Translations under genes and position numbers: made by a program
The notes under the pieces: generated by a model
Databases searched by the model: none
Seen by the model: only the letters and a program-made list of their open reading frames with translations
Told to the model about the DNA's origin: nothing
Shown here: one piece after another, positions 1 to 7,588 of the stretch
How positions within the stretch are numbered: the first letter of the stretch is position 1
How the letters are laid out: every line of letters begins with the position of its first letter
Origin: Deltaproteobacteria bacterium
GTDB taxonomy: Bacteria > Myxococcota_A > UBA9160 > JAFDET01
NCBI GenBank assembly: GCA_019310195.1
Contig: JAFDET010000168.1
Span: 1-12,877 of the forward strand
Length of the DNA: 12,877 bases
Direction of reading: 5' to 3'

Positions 1-638
1 CCCACCTCGACCAGGAAGGCATCCCAGCCGAGGGCCTCCAGGGAGCGAACCACCTGGTCCACGGCGAAGCCCTTGGCGATGGCCGACAGATCGCACTCGA
101 CATCGGGGCGCCGCTTGCGGACCGTGCCCCCGGCCGCATCCAGCTCGAGGAGGTCTAGACCCACGCGCTGGCGCAGCGCCGCCAGCTCCGTCGCGTCCGG
201 GCCGTGGCCCGGCGCGCGCGCTCCGGCGCCGAAGCCCCAGGCGGCCACCAGCGGCTTCACCGTGACGTCGAAGGCACCGTCCGTGCGCTCGCCCACCTGC
301 CGCGCCAGCTCGAGCACCTGGAACGTCTCGGCCGAGAGCGGGAAGGGATCGGTGGAGGCGTGGCGGTTGAACCAGGTGGACATCAGCTGGTCCACCCGTG
401 CCAGGCTCGCCTGGATCGCGGCTCGCGCCTGCGCCAGGTCTTCGCGCGTGCGATCCCGGGAGTCCAGGCGCACCGACCAGGTGGTGCCCATGGTCGGCCC
501 GCCGATCACGGACTCCTCCGCCGCCAGCCACCACAGCTGGCGAACGGCAAAGGCCAGCAGCACCAGCAGGAACAGCGGCAGCAGCCGCCGCGCGCGAGGC
601 GTCAGGACCTGCGGACGGCCGCTACTCCCCGAAGTCAT
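1..638 (-). CDS. apbE: FAD:protein FMN transferase, partial (3' end beyond window)
   Basis: ApbE transfers FMN from FAD to a threonine of target flavoproteins. In nqr operons the targets are NqrB and NqrC. About 212 residues are visible. There is an N-terminal basic stretch and one hydrophobic segment (about residues 16-36), consistent with a membrane anchor or lipoprotein-like export signal. Family motifs follow: GGPTMGTTWSV, MSTW, DGAFDVTVKPLV, WGFG, DLSAIAKGFAVD and LVEVG at the window edge. The frame has no stop. The ATG at 636-638 lies inside the 3' end of nqrF (17-nt overlap), with a GAGGA about 11 nt upstream, so translation is probably coupled. The C-terminal part of the protein is outside the window. 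Identity is secure from the motifs and from position; the exact start is less so. Confidence 0.93.
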   Translation of the reverse strand, partial: MTSGSSGRPQVLTPRARRLLPLFLLVLLAFAVRQLWWLAAEESVIGGPTMGTTWSVRLDSRDRTREDLAQARAAIQASLARVDQLMSTWFNRHASTDPFPLSAETFQVLELARQVGERTDGAFDVTVKPLVAAWGFGAGARAPGHGPDATELAALRQRVGLDLLELDAAGGTVRKRRPDVECDLSAIAKGFAVDQVVRSLEALGWDAFLVEV

Positions 639-1848
639 CGAACAGGATGTCCTCGGGCTCCACCCCCAGCTCGTCCAGCATCTTCCTGCACGCCTCGATC
701 ATCATGGGCGGCCCGCACAAGTAGTACTCCACGTCCTCGGGGGCGGCGTGGTCCTTCAGGTAGTTGTCGTAGAGGATCTGGTGGATGAAGCCCGTGTGGC
801 CCGTCCAGCGGTCTTCGGGAAGCGGCTCGGACAGGGCCAGGTGCCACTCGAAGTTCTCGTTCTCGCGGGCGAGGGCGTCGAAGTCCTCCACGTAGAAGGC
901 CTCGCGGAGCGAGCGGGCGCCGTACCAGAAGGTCACCTTCCGCTTGGTGTGGAGCCGCTGGAACTGATCGAAGATGTGCGAGCGCATCGGCGCCATGCCG
1001 GCGCCTCCGCCCAGGAAGCACATCTCCCGGTCGGTCTCGCGCGCGAAGAACTCGCCGTAGGGCCCGGAGATCACTACCTCGCCGCCGGGTCGCAGGCCGA
1101 AGATCCACGAGGAAACCTGGCCGGGAGGAACGTCCGGCAGATTCGGCGGAGGCGAGGCGATGCGCACGTTCAGCATGATGATCCCCTTCTCGCCCGGGTA
1201 GTTGGCCATCGAGTAGGCGCGGCTCACCGGCTCGTCCACGCGCGACACGAGCCGCCGGAGGTCCAGCCGCTCCCAGTCCGCCGCGTACTCCTCCGCGATC
1301 TCGAAGTCGCGGTAGCGGACCTCGTGGGGCGAGCACTCGATCTGCACGTAGCCGCCGGCCCGGAACGGCACCTCCTCGCCTTGCGGAAGCTCGAGGATCA
1401 GCTCCTTGATGAAGGTGGCCACGTTGTGGTTGGAGCGCACGCGGCAGGTCCAGCGCCGGACCTCGAATACCTCCGGCGGCAGCTCGATCGCGAGGTCTTC
1501 CTTCACCTTCACCTGGCAGGCGAGCCGGAAGCCCGCGCGCGCCTCGCGCGGCTTGATGTGGGAGACCTCGGTCGGCAGCAGCGCGCCGCCGCCCGAGCGG
1601 ACACGGCAGCGACACACCCCGCAGGTTCCCTTCCCGCCGCAGGCGGAGGGGATGAAGATCCCCTGGCCGCTCAGCGTGGCCAGGAGCGTCTCCCCGGAAT
1701 CGACCTCCAGGGCCCGCTCGGGGTCGTCGTTGATGGAGATCTTCACCTTGCCGCCGGGTGCGATCCGCGCCTTCACCACCAGCAGCACCACCGTGAGCGC
1801 CACGATGGTGAGGGTGAAGGCGAGCACGCCGAACAGGACCGTGGTCAC
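622..1848 (-). CDS. nqrF: Na+-translocating NADH:quinone oxidoreductase subunit F (NADH dehydrogenase subunit)
   Basis: NqrF oxidises NADH on the cytoplasmic side and passes electrons through FAD and a [2Fe-2S] cluster into the complex. The 408 codons match the usual length. There is one N-terminal membrane helix (about residues 4-26). The ferredoxin domain has cluster ligands Cys70, Cys76, Cys79 and Cys111. The FAD-binding motif RAYSMA is at 210-215, the nucleotide-binding GGGAGMAPMRS at about 280-290, and LCGPPMM near 378-383. It ends in the acidic-aromatic FDDFGE typical of the family. The start is GTG at 1846-1848, with GGGAGG six bases upstream. It lies 37 nt after nqrE and overlaps apbE by 17 nt. 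No residue expected for function is missing. Confidence 0.97.
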   Translation of the reverse strand: MTTVLFGVLAFTLTIVALTVVLLVVKARIAPGGKVKISINDDPERALEVDSGETLLATLSGQGIFIPSACGGKGTCGVCRCRVRSGGGALLPTEVSHIKPREARAGFRLACQVKVKEDLAIELPPEVFEVRRWTCRVRSNHNVATFIKELILELPQGEEVPFRAGGYVQIECSPHEVRYRDFEIAEEYAADWERLDLRRLVSRVDEPVSRAYSMANYPGEKGIIMLNVRIASPPPNLPDVPPGQVSSWIFGLRPGGEVVISGPYGEFFARETDREMCFLGGGAGMAPMRSHIFDQFQRLHTKRKVTFWYGARSLREAFYVEDFDALARENENFEWHLALSEPLPEDRWTGHTGFIHQILYDNYLKDHAAPEDVEYYLCGPPMMIEACRKMLDELGVEPEDILFDDFGE

Positions 1849-1885
1849 GGCCGGCCTCCCGGAGCGGCGTCGGGCCCGGCTGCGT

Positions 1886-2500
1886 TCACAGCTGGATCCC
1901 CGAGAACGCCATGAAGCAGATCGCCATCAGGCCCACGGTGATGAAGGTGATCCCGAGCCCCCGGAGAGCCGGCGGGACGTCGCTGTAGCGCAGCCGCTCG
2001 CGCACGGCGGCCAGGGCCACGATGGCCAGCGCGAACCCCACGCCGGAGCCGATCCCGAACACGGTGGCCTCGCCCAGCGTGTAGCTGCGGCGCACCAGGA
2101 AGAGCGAGCCGCCGAGGATCGCGCAGTTCACCGCGATCAGCGGCAGGAACACCCCCAAGGAGCCGTACAGGGCCGGCGCGAAGCGGTCGATCACCATCTC
2201 CACGCTCTGCACCGTGGCCGCGATGGTGCCGATCAGCACCAGGTAGGTTAGGAAGGAGAGGTTCACGCTCTCGCCGCCGGGCAGCCAGGCGAGGGCGCCT
2301 TCCTCCAGCAGGTGCTGGTAGAGGAACTGGTTCAGCGGCGCGGTCAGCGCCATCACGAACACGACGGCGAGGCCGAGCCCCAGCGCCGTCTCCACCCGGC
2401 GCGAAACGGCCAGGAACGAGCACATCCCCAGAAAGAAGGCGAGAGCTACGTTCTCAACGAAGATCGCCTTCGTAGCCAGGCTCAGGTAGTGCTCCCACAT
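1886..2500 (-). CDS. nqrE: Na+-translocating NADH:quinone oxidoreductase subunit E
   Basis: NqrE is an integral membrane subunit that pairs with NqrD. The NqrD/NqrE pair holds an iron centre between inverted half-helices, bound by conserved cysteines. The 204-residue product is almost wholly hydrophobic, with about six membrane segments. It keeps both cysteines: Cys27 in FLGMCSFLAVS and Cys126 in AVNCAILGG. The start is ATG at 2498-2500, with a strong Shine-Dalgarno (GGAGGAG) about four bases upstream. That site lies inside the 3' end of nqrD, so the two genes overlap by 47 nt. nqrF follows after a 37-nt gap. Family length and motif order are normal. Confidence 0.97.
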   Translation of the reverse strand: MWEHYLSLATKAIFVENVALAFFLGMCSFLAVSRRVETALGLGLAVVFVMALTAPLNQFLYQHLLEEGALAWLPGGESVNLSFLTYLVLIGTIAATVQSVEMVIDRFAPALYGSLGVFLPLIAVNCAILGGSLFLVRRSYTLGEATVFGIGSGVGFALAIVALAAVRERLRYSDVPPALRGLGITFITVGLMAICFMAFSGIQL

Positions 2501-3122
2501 AGAACTCCTCCTCCACCTGCTCCGGCTTCACGCTGCGCACCACCCAGATGAAGCAGCCGATCAGGATGAACGCGGCCGGAGCCAATGCCATCAATCCATT
2601 GGGGACGTACCAGCCCCCTTCCGAGACGACGGGCAGGACGACGACGCCGAGCAGCCGCCCGCTTCCAAGCAGCTCGCGCAACGCGGCTACCAGCAAGAGC
2701 ACCAGCCCGTAGCCGGCGGAGTTGCCCACGGCGTCCAGGAAGCTGGGCCAGGGGCCGTTCTGCATGGCGAAGGCCTCGCAGCGTCCCATGATGATGCAGT
2801 TGGTGATGATCAGGCCCACGAAGACCGAGAGCTGCAGGCTGATGTCGTAGAGGTAGGCCTTCAGCACCTCATCGGCGATCATCACCAGCGAGGCGATGAT
2901 GGTGAGCTGCGTGATGATCCGGACACTCGACGGGATCAGCGTGCGCAGCAGGCTCACGGTTACCGAGGACCCGACCATCACGAACAGCACCGCCGCACTC
3001 ATGACCACGGCGGTCTCGAGCTTGGTGGTCACGGCCAGCGCCGAGCAGATCCCGAGCACCTGAAGCCCGATGGGGTTGTTGTCGATCAACGGGTCCAGCA
3101 GGACCTCGCGCGGCTTGCTCAT
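2454..3122 (-). CDS. nqrD: Na+-translocating NADH:quinone oxidoreductase subunit D
   Basis: NqrD is the membrane partner of NqrE. The start is ATG at 3120-3122, which forms an ATGA overlap with the nqrC stop; the longer upstream open frame only overlaps nqrC out of frame. The 222-residue product begins with the typical amphipathic N-terminus (PLIDNNPIGLQVLGICSALA) and keeps both iron-ligand cysteines, Cys26 and Cys109 (IITNCIIMGRCEAFAM). About six membrane helices are visible. The C-terminal tail after the last helix (about residues 197-222) is hydrophilic, and its last 15 codons are read in the overlap with nqrE. Identification is secure. Confidence 0.97.
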   Translation of the reverse strand: MSKPREVLLDPLIDNNPIGLQVLGICSALAVTTKLETAVVMSAAVLFVMVGSSVTVSLLRTLIPSSVRIITQLTIIASLVMIADEVLKAYLYDISLQLSVFVGLIITNCIIMGRCEAFAMQNGPWPSFLDAVGNSAGYGLVLLLVAALRELLGSGRLLGVVVLPVVSEGGWYVPNGLMALAPAAFILIGCFIWVVRSVKPEQVEEEFYVGALPEPGYEGDLR

Positions 3123-3901
3123 CCCTCCCCCAACTCTCGGCGGTACTCCGCCAGGTAGTTGCCGAAGCCGTGCTCTCCGAGCCAGAAGTGCAGCAGATGG
3201 GTCACGCCGTTGGCGGTCAGGGTCGCTCCCGAGATGCCGTCCACTTCGTAGGGATCCTCCAGTGGCGGCCCGGCGCGGCCCTTCACCACGCGGATGGCCG
3301 GCTGCCAGGCCTCGTCGAAGGCCAGCCGACCCGCCCACAGCGCCTTCCAGCGCGGGTTGTCCACCTCGCCGCCCAGCCCGGCCGTCTCGCCGTGCTCGTA
3401 GAAGGTGAGCCCCCGGATCGTGCGCGCGTCGGCCTCCAGTGCCAGGTACCCGTAGAGCGTCGACCAGAGTCCGTAGCCCTCGACCGGCAGGATGATGCCC
3501 TGGACGCGGCCGTCCTCCACCAGCAGGAAGACCAGTGTCTGGTGGGGAACGCGGCGCACCTTGGCGGGGTTCGCCTGCGCAGGACGGCTCTGCTCGGGGT
3601 CGCGCGCGGCCCTGCGTGGATCGAAGGCCAGCGGGTCGACGTCGTCCAGGTAGCGGCCGCTGGCCAGCTCCACCACCCGCGGCACGACGCCTGCGTCGAA
3701 ACGAGCTTGGATCTCCGCGCGAGAGAGTCGCTCCGAGGGTCCCATGATCCCGGCCACCGCCAGCACGTTCTTGATCCGGCCCAGGCGCCGGTTCTCCTCC
3801 TGGCGGTCGCGCAGGGCCACCGACACCGACGAGACCAGCAGCGAGAAGACCAGGCACAGCGTGGCCGTGAACACGATCGTGTGACGCGCACTACGCTCCA
3901 C
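3119..3901 (-). CDS. nqrC: Na+-translocating NADH:quinone oxidoreductase subunit C (covalent FMN)
   Basis: NqrC is a periplasm-facing flavoprotein held by one N-terminal helix (about residues 9-30). It relays electrons through an FMN bound covalently by a phosphoester to threonine. That residue is Thr227 in the C-terminal DGISGATLT motif, the ApbE target sequence. Other family features are YGLWSTLYGYLAL and the segment GLTFYEHGETAGLGGEVDNP. The 260-residue length is normal. The start is GTG at 3899-3901, with a GGAGG about 12 nt upstream. It overlaps the nqrB end by 11 nt, and its stop overlaps the nqrD start by 4 nt (ATGA). Confidence 0.97.
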   Translation of the reverse strand: MERSARHTIVFTATLCLVFSLLVSSVSVALRDRQEENRRLGRIKNVLAVAGIMGPSERLSRAEIQARFDAGVVPRVVELASGRYLDDVDPLAFDPRRAARDPEQSRPAQANPAKVRRVPHQTLVFLLVEDGRVQGIILPVEGYGLWSTLYGYLALEADARTIRGLTFYEHGETAGLGGEVDNPRWKALWAGRLAFDEAWQPAIRVVKGRAGPPLEDPYEVDGISGATLTANGVTHLLHFWLGEHGFGNYLAEYRRELGEG

Positions 3902-5108
3902 TGCGGGCCAGCCTCCGCGCCACGTTGCGCCGGATCGCGAAGTGATCGATCAGCGGCGCGAACATGTTCATGAACAGGATCGCCAGCATCATGCCCTCGG
4001 GGTAGGCCGGGTTCACGCAGCGGATCAGTACGCAGAGGGCGCCGATGCCGATCCCGTAGAGCCAGCGTCCGCCGTCGGTGTAGCTGGAGCTCACCGGGTC
4101 GGTGGCCATGTAGACGGTACCCAGCGCCCAGCCGCCCAGCACCATGTGCCACCAGAAGGGCACGCCGAACATGGGGTTGGTGTCGGAGCCCGCCTGGTTC
4201 AGGAGCAGCGAGAGCAGCACGGTCCCGATCACCACGCCGGCCATGATGCGCCAGGAGCCGATGCCGGTCACCAGCAGCACGATCGCGCCCAGCAGGCAGG
4301 CCAGCGCCGACGTCTCCCCCATGGAGCCGGGAACCAGGCCCAGGAACGCATTCCCGAACGAAGCCCCGTCCAGCGCCCCCGGTGTGGCGGCGGCCCGGGC
4401 CAGGTGCGTGGCGCCGCTGAAGCCGTCCACGCCGACGAAGTCGGCGGCGATCCACGGTGCGTCGCCGCTGATCTCCGCCGGGTAGGCGAAGAAGAGGATG
4501 GCCCGGCACACCAGCGCCGGGTTCAGGAAGTTCATGCCCGTCCCGCCGAAGACCTCCTTGGAGAAGACCAGACCCACCACGGTGCCGAGCGCCACCTGCC
4601 AGAGCGGGATCGTCGGCGGCAGGATCAGCGGAATCAGCGCGCCGGTCACGAAGAACCCCTCGCTCACCGCGTGCTTGCGCACCACGGCGAAGAGCAGCTC
4701 GATGCCGAGCCCGGCAGCCATCGCCACCGCGTAGACCGGCAGGAAGTAGAGGGCGCCGAGCAGCGCGCACCACAGCATGGAACCCGGGTCGTAGCTGCCG
4801 CCAAGCCACTGGTAGACCGCGTTCTGCCAGTCGTCGAGCGGCGTGGCCCCGGCCTGTAGCGCCAGGCTGGCCTGGTAGCCCGTGTTGAAGACGGCCATCG
4901 CGAAGCAGGGCAGGAGCGCGATCACGACGACCGTCATCAGCCGCTTGTAATCGAGGCCGTCGCGCACGTGGGAACCGGTCCGCGTGACCTCGCCGGGCGT
5001 ATAGGCGAGGGTGTCGAGCGCCTCCCACACCGGGCCGAACCTCTCGAAGCGGCCGCCCGGTGCGAAGTGCGACGAGAGCCGGTCCATCCGCTCGCGGAGG
5101 GGCTTCAC
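3891..5108 (-). CDS. nqrB: Na+-translocating NADH:quinone oxidoreductase subunit B (covalent FMN, ion channel subunit)
   Basis: NqrB is the largest membrane subunit. It carries a covalent FMN and, in characterised complexes, riboflavin, and it lines the Na+ path. I place the start at GTG 5106-5108, one base after the nqrA stop, because GAAGG sits six bases upstream; this gives 405 residues. An ATG seven codons later (5085-5087) has no Shine-Dalgarno. The N-terminal segment AYTPGEVTRTGSHVRD is typical. About ten hydrophobic helices follow. The flavinylation motif DGFSGATHL places the acceptor at Thr234. The conserved YMATDPVSSSYTDGGRWLYG lies in the C-terminal half. The longer open frame reaching 5429 overlaps nqrA and its extra residues are not family-like. 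Confidence 0.96.
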   Translation of the reverse strand: MKPLRERMDRLSSHFAPGGRFERFGPVWEALDTLAYTPGEVTRTGSHVRDGLDYKRLMTVVVIALLPCFAMAVFNTGYQASLALQAGATPLDDWQNAVYQWLGGSYDPGSMLWCALLGALYFLPVYAVAMAAGLGIELLFAVVRKHAVSEGFFVTGALIPLILPPTIPLWQVALGTVVGLVFSKEVFGGTGMNFLNPALVCRAILFFAYPAEISGDAPWIAADFVGVDGFSGATHLARAAATPGALDGASFGNAFLGLVPGSMGETSALACLLGAIVLLVTGIGSWRIMAGVVIGTVLLSLLLNQAGSDTNPMFGVPFWWHMVLGGWALGTVYMATDPVSSSYTDGGRWLYGIGIGALCVLIRCVNPAYPEGMMLAILFMNMFAPLIDHFAIRRNVARRLARSGA

Positions 5109-5109
5109 G

Positions 5110-6495
5110 CTAGCCTTCCTTCTCGATGCGCTCGAGGTTCCTGCGGAGATAGGGGCCGAAGTCGGTTTTGCCGGGGCAGACGAAGGTGCAGAGAGCGAGA
5201 TCCTCCTCGTCGAGCTCGAGCGCACCGAGCTCCTCAGCGCGCTCGAGGTCGCCCACCACCAGCGCACGCAGCAGGTAGGTGGCGAGGATGTCCATGGGCA
5301 GCACGCGCTCGTAGGTCCCCATGGGCATGATGGGCCGTCGGGATCCGTTGGCGGCGGTGGTGAGATCGAAGCTCGTGCGACGGAGCAGGCGGGAGGCGAA
5401 GACCGGGAGCATCGAGAAGTGCCTCCCACCGGGTGCGGCCCAGCCGAGTAGCCGCCGTTCGCGGCCCTCGGCGAGCGCGCTGACCTGCACGTGATAGCGC
5501 CCCAGGAAGCCGAACTCGTCGCCCACGGCCCGCTTCCCCGACAGGACCGATCCGGAGAGGAGGCGCACCTCGGCAGCTTCGTCGCGCAGCTCGCCGCGGA
5601 CGAGCTCCGCGATGCAGGCCCCGAGCCGGGTCCGCAGCAGACGCGGCCGGGCCACCGGCGGTCCGCCGAGCGAGACGATCCGCTCCACGGGCAGGCGCCC
5701 GCTGCGGAAGAGCCGGCCGACGGCGATCACGTCCTGGTAGCCCAGGTGCCAGACGGTTCGCCGCCGCGAGACAGGGGCGAGCCGATGGATGTGGACGCCG
5801 GGGTTTCCGGCCGGGTGAGGGCCGCGGAACTGCTCGACGCGGACCGGTGCATCCACGTGGGCCGGGATCTCGGAGCCCTCGGCGACGCACAGATAGGTCG
5901 GACCGTCGCAGAGCCCCGCCAGCAGGCGCAGGCCGCGCTGGAAGACGTCGCGGGCCGCGTGCACGATCACCTGCGGGTCCGGGGCGTGAGGGTTGGTATC
6001 GATGGCGGTCACGAACAGGGCGTCCGCAGAGGACCCCGGCGCGGGCACCTGGCTGTAGGGCCGTTGGCGCAGGCTCGCCCAGAGGCCCGACTCGACCAGC
6101 AGGGCGCGCACGTCCGCAGCGCTCCAAGCCTCGGGATTCCCGGGCCTCCAGGCCTCGAAGGCCGCATACTCCGAGTCCGAGGGCCGCCGCGCCCGCTCGC
6201 TGTCGGAGAGCTGGATCACCACGGAGCGCAGCGCGCGGCGGGGCCCCCGGAAGATCGCCGCGACGCGCCCGGCGCCGGGAGCCGTGTAGCGGATCCCGGG
6301 CCGGACGCGATCCTCGAAGAGGAGCTGGCCGCGCAGCACGCGGTCTCCCTCCTCCACCGCAAGCCGCGCCCGCAGGCCGGGGGAATCGTCTCCCAGCAGC
6401 GCCACCCGGGAGATGGCGGGGCCGTCGTGGACCTCCTGCTGGGGCACGCCCGACAGGGGAAGATCGAGGCCCTTCCGGATGCGATGCACCGCCAA
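5110..6495 (-). CDS. nqrA: Na+-translocating NADH:quinone oxidoreductase subunit A
   Basis: NqrA is the cytoplasmic peripheral subunit of the complex, and first gene of the operon. Its N-terminus reads IRKGLDLPLSG, then KVALLG-like ISRVALLGDDSPG, LLFEDRVRPGIRYTAPGAGRV and, at the end, LALCTFVCPGKTDFGPYLRRNLERIEKEG-type residues, all characteristic of NqrA. There is no ATG in the right place. TTG at 6493-6495 (461 codons with stop excluded) has GGGAG eight bases upstream. GTG at 6487-6489 (459 residues) aligns better with the usual N-terminus but sits 14 bases from that site. I prefer TTG slightly. A longer frame reaching 6999 would overlap the divergent CBS gene and is rejected. Confidence 0.95.
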   Translation of the reverse strand: MAVHRIRKGLDLPLSGVPQQEVHDGPAISRVALLGDDSPGLRARLAVEEGDRVLRGQLLFEDRVRPGIRYTAPGAGRVAAIFRGPRRALRSVVIQLSDSERARRPSDSEYAAFEAWRPGNPEAWSAADVRALLVESGLWASLRQRPYSQVPAPGSSADALFVTAIDTNPHAPDPQVIVHAARDVFQRGLRLLAGLCDGPTYLCVAEGSEIPAHVDAPVRVEQFRGPHPAGNPGVHIHRLAPVSRRRTVWHLGYQDVIAVGRLFRSGRLPVERIVSLGGPPVARPRLLRTRLGACIAELVRGELRDEAAEVRLLSGSVLSGKRAVGDEFGFLGRYHVQVSALAEGRERRLLGWAAPGGRHFSMLPVFASRLLRRTSFDLTTAANGSRRPIMPMGTYERVLPMDILATYLLRALVVGDLERAEELGALELDEEDLALCTFVCPGKTDFGPYLRRNLERIEKEG

Positions 6496-6564
6496 CCCGC
6501 GAACTCCCTTCGAATCGCGCCCGCATGGTAGCCTGGATCCCGACCGGGTTCGGCGAGGACCGCG

Positions 6565-7056
6565 ATGGATCGCCCCAGCATTCCGACCGTCCGCGAGATC
6601 ATGACCCGATCCGTGATCACCCTGCGGCCCGAGATGACGGCGCTGGACGCCGCCGGGATCCTGCTCCAGCACGCCATCTCGGGGGCGCCGGTGCTGGACC
6701 CGGAGGGCCGCCTGCTGGGCCTGCTTTCGGAGTTCGATTGCCTGCGCGCCGTGGCCTCCGCCGGCTACGAGATGGACGCCCACGACGCGGGGGAGACGGT
6801 TGCGGAGCTGATGACCTGCGAGTGCCACAGCGTGTCGCCCGACCTCGACCTGTTCGGCCTGGCCCACGAGTTCGTGCGGCTCCGGGTGCGGCGCTTTCCC
6901 GTGCTGGAAGGAGACCGGCTGCTGGGCCTGGTGAGCCGGCGCGACGCCCTGCGCGCGGTGGTGGAGCTGCGGCGCCGGATGACGGGCAGCCGGCGCCACT
7001 ATCCCGACTATCCCGAGGGGCGCGACCCGATCCGCAACTACCCGCGCGGCGAGTGA
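6565..7056 (+). CDS. tandem CBS-domain protein
   Basis: A 163-residue protein made of two CBS domains with no attached enzyme domain. CBS1 spans about residues 8-67 (VREIMTRSVITLRPEMTALDA, then GAPVLDPEGRLLGLLSEFDCLRA). CBS2 spans about 80-133 (VAELMTCECHSVSPDLDL, RRFPVLEGDRLLGLVSRRDALRAV). Such pairs bind adenine nucleotides or related ligands in other proteins; the ligand here is unknown. The C-terminal tail (about 141-163) is rich in Tyr, Pro and Arg, with three YP pairs, and looks unstructured. The start is ATG with AGGA five bases upstream. It is divergent from nqrA across only 69 nt, which may mean shared control. Confidence 0.9.
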   Translation: MDRPSIPTVREIMTRSVITLRPEMTALDAAGILLQHAISGAPVLDPEGRLLGLLSEFDCLRAVASAGYEMDAHDAGETVAELMTCECHSVSPDLDLFGLAHEFVRLRVRRFPVLEGDRLLGLVSRRDALRAVVELRRRMTGSRRHYPDYPEGRDPIRNYPRGE

Positions 7057-7159
7057 GCAGCGGCCGGCGCGGGGGTGCAGGTCTCGTAGCAGAGTGATTT
7101 GCTAGCTTGAACGTGCGGGCACGGTGCGCAGCGCGCCGCGCCGCTGGAAGGGCTAGACC

Positions 7160-7552
7160 GTGAAGCGAATCAAGGACCTGAAGAGCCGGGCGATCGGAAC
7201 CCTGAGCATCTCGCGGGATGCGAGCATCGAGGACGCCGTCCGCGAGCTGGTCGAGCACGACGTGAGCGCGCTCGTCGTCTACGACGGCGAGCGGCTGGCG
7301 GGAATCTCCGACGGCATCGGCGGCCTCAAGGTCGCGGACTACATGAAGCGAGACCTCTACACCGCCCAGGTCGACTCGAATCTCGACGAGGTGGTCGAGA
7401 GAATGGTGGAAGGGGGCTTCCGCCACATCCCGGTCCTGGATGGGGATCGTGTCGTCGGCATGGTGACGCCGATCGACATCCTCGTGCACCAGAAGGGCGG
7501 CCTGGAGGGGGAGCGCGAAGAGCTCGTCCGCTACATCCAGGGGCTCTACTGA
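7160..7552 (+). CDS. small CBS-domain protein with a shortened first CBS module
   Basis: A 130-residue CBS protein. The start is GTG at 7160-7162, with GGAAGG eight bases upstream. CBS1 begins normally (IGTLSISRDASIEDAVRELVEHDVSALVVYDGERLAGI), but the usual SERD-type strand and following helix are replaced by only SDGIGG before LKVADYMKRDLYTAQ, so roughly 15-18 residues are missing compared with related proteins. CBS2 (about 58-110) is complete: FRHIPVLDGDRVVGMVTPIDIL. The C-terminus (GEREELVRYIQGLY) matches the terminal helix common in stand-alone CBS proteins. It lies 103 nt after the first CBS gene on the same strand. Whether it is a functional variant or a decayed one cannot be told from sequence; the frame is intact and codon use looks normal. 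Confidence 0.87.
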   Translation: MKRIKDLKSRAIGTLSISRDASIEDAVRELVEHDVSALVVYDGERLAGISDGIGGLKVADYMKRDLYTAQVDSNLDEVVERMVEGGFRHIPVLDGDRVVGMVTPIDILVHQKGGLEGEREELVRYIQGLY

Positions 7553-7563
7553 CTCGAGCCGCT

Positions 7564-7586
7564 CCGGCCCCAGACGTTCCGGCCGG
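7564..7586. terminator. possible bidirectional hairpin between convergent genes
   Basis: CCGGCC (7564-7569) and GGCCGG (7581-7586) can pair around an 11-nt loop in the 36-nt gap between the convergent CBS and DUF1214 genes. There is no U-run on either side, so intrinsic termination is only a weak inference. Confidence 0.25.
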
Positions 7587-7588
7587 CC

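Noticed and set aside
3942..4859. 305-codon plus-strand open frame
   Set aside because: Antisense to nqrB, with His/Gln/Arg-rich composition and no motif.
5110..6999. 629-residue version of NqrA
   Set aside because: The extra 168 residues overlap the divergent CBS gene and do not resemble NqrA, whose N-terminus begins at about IRKGLDLP.
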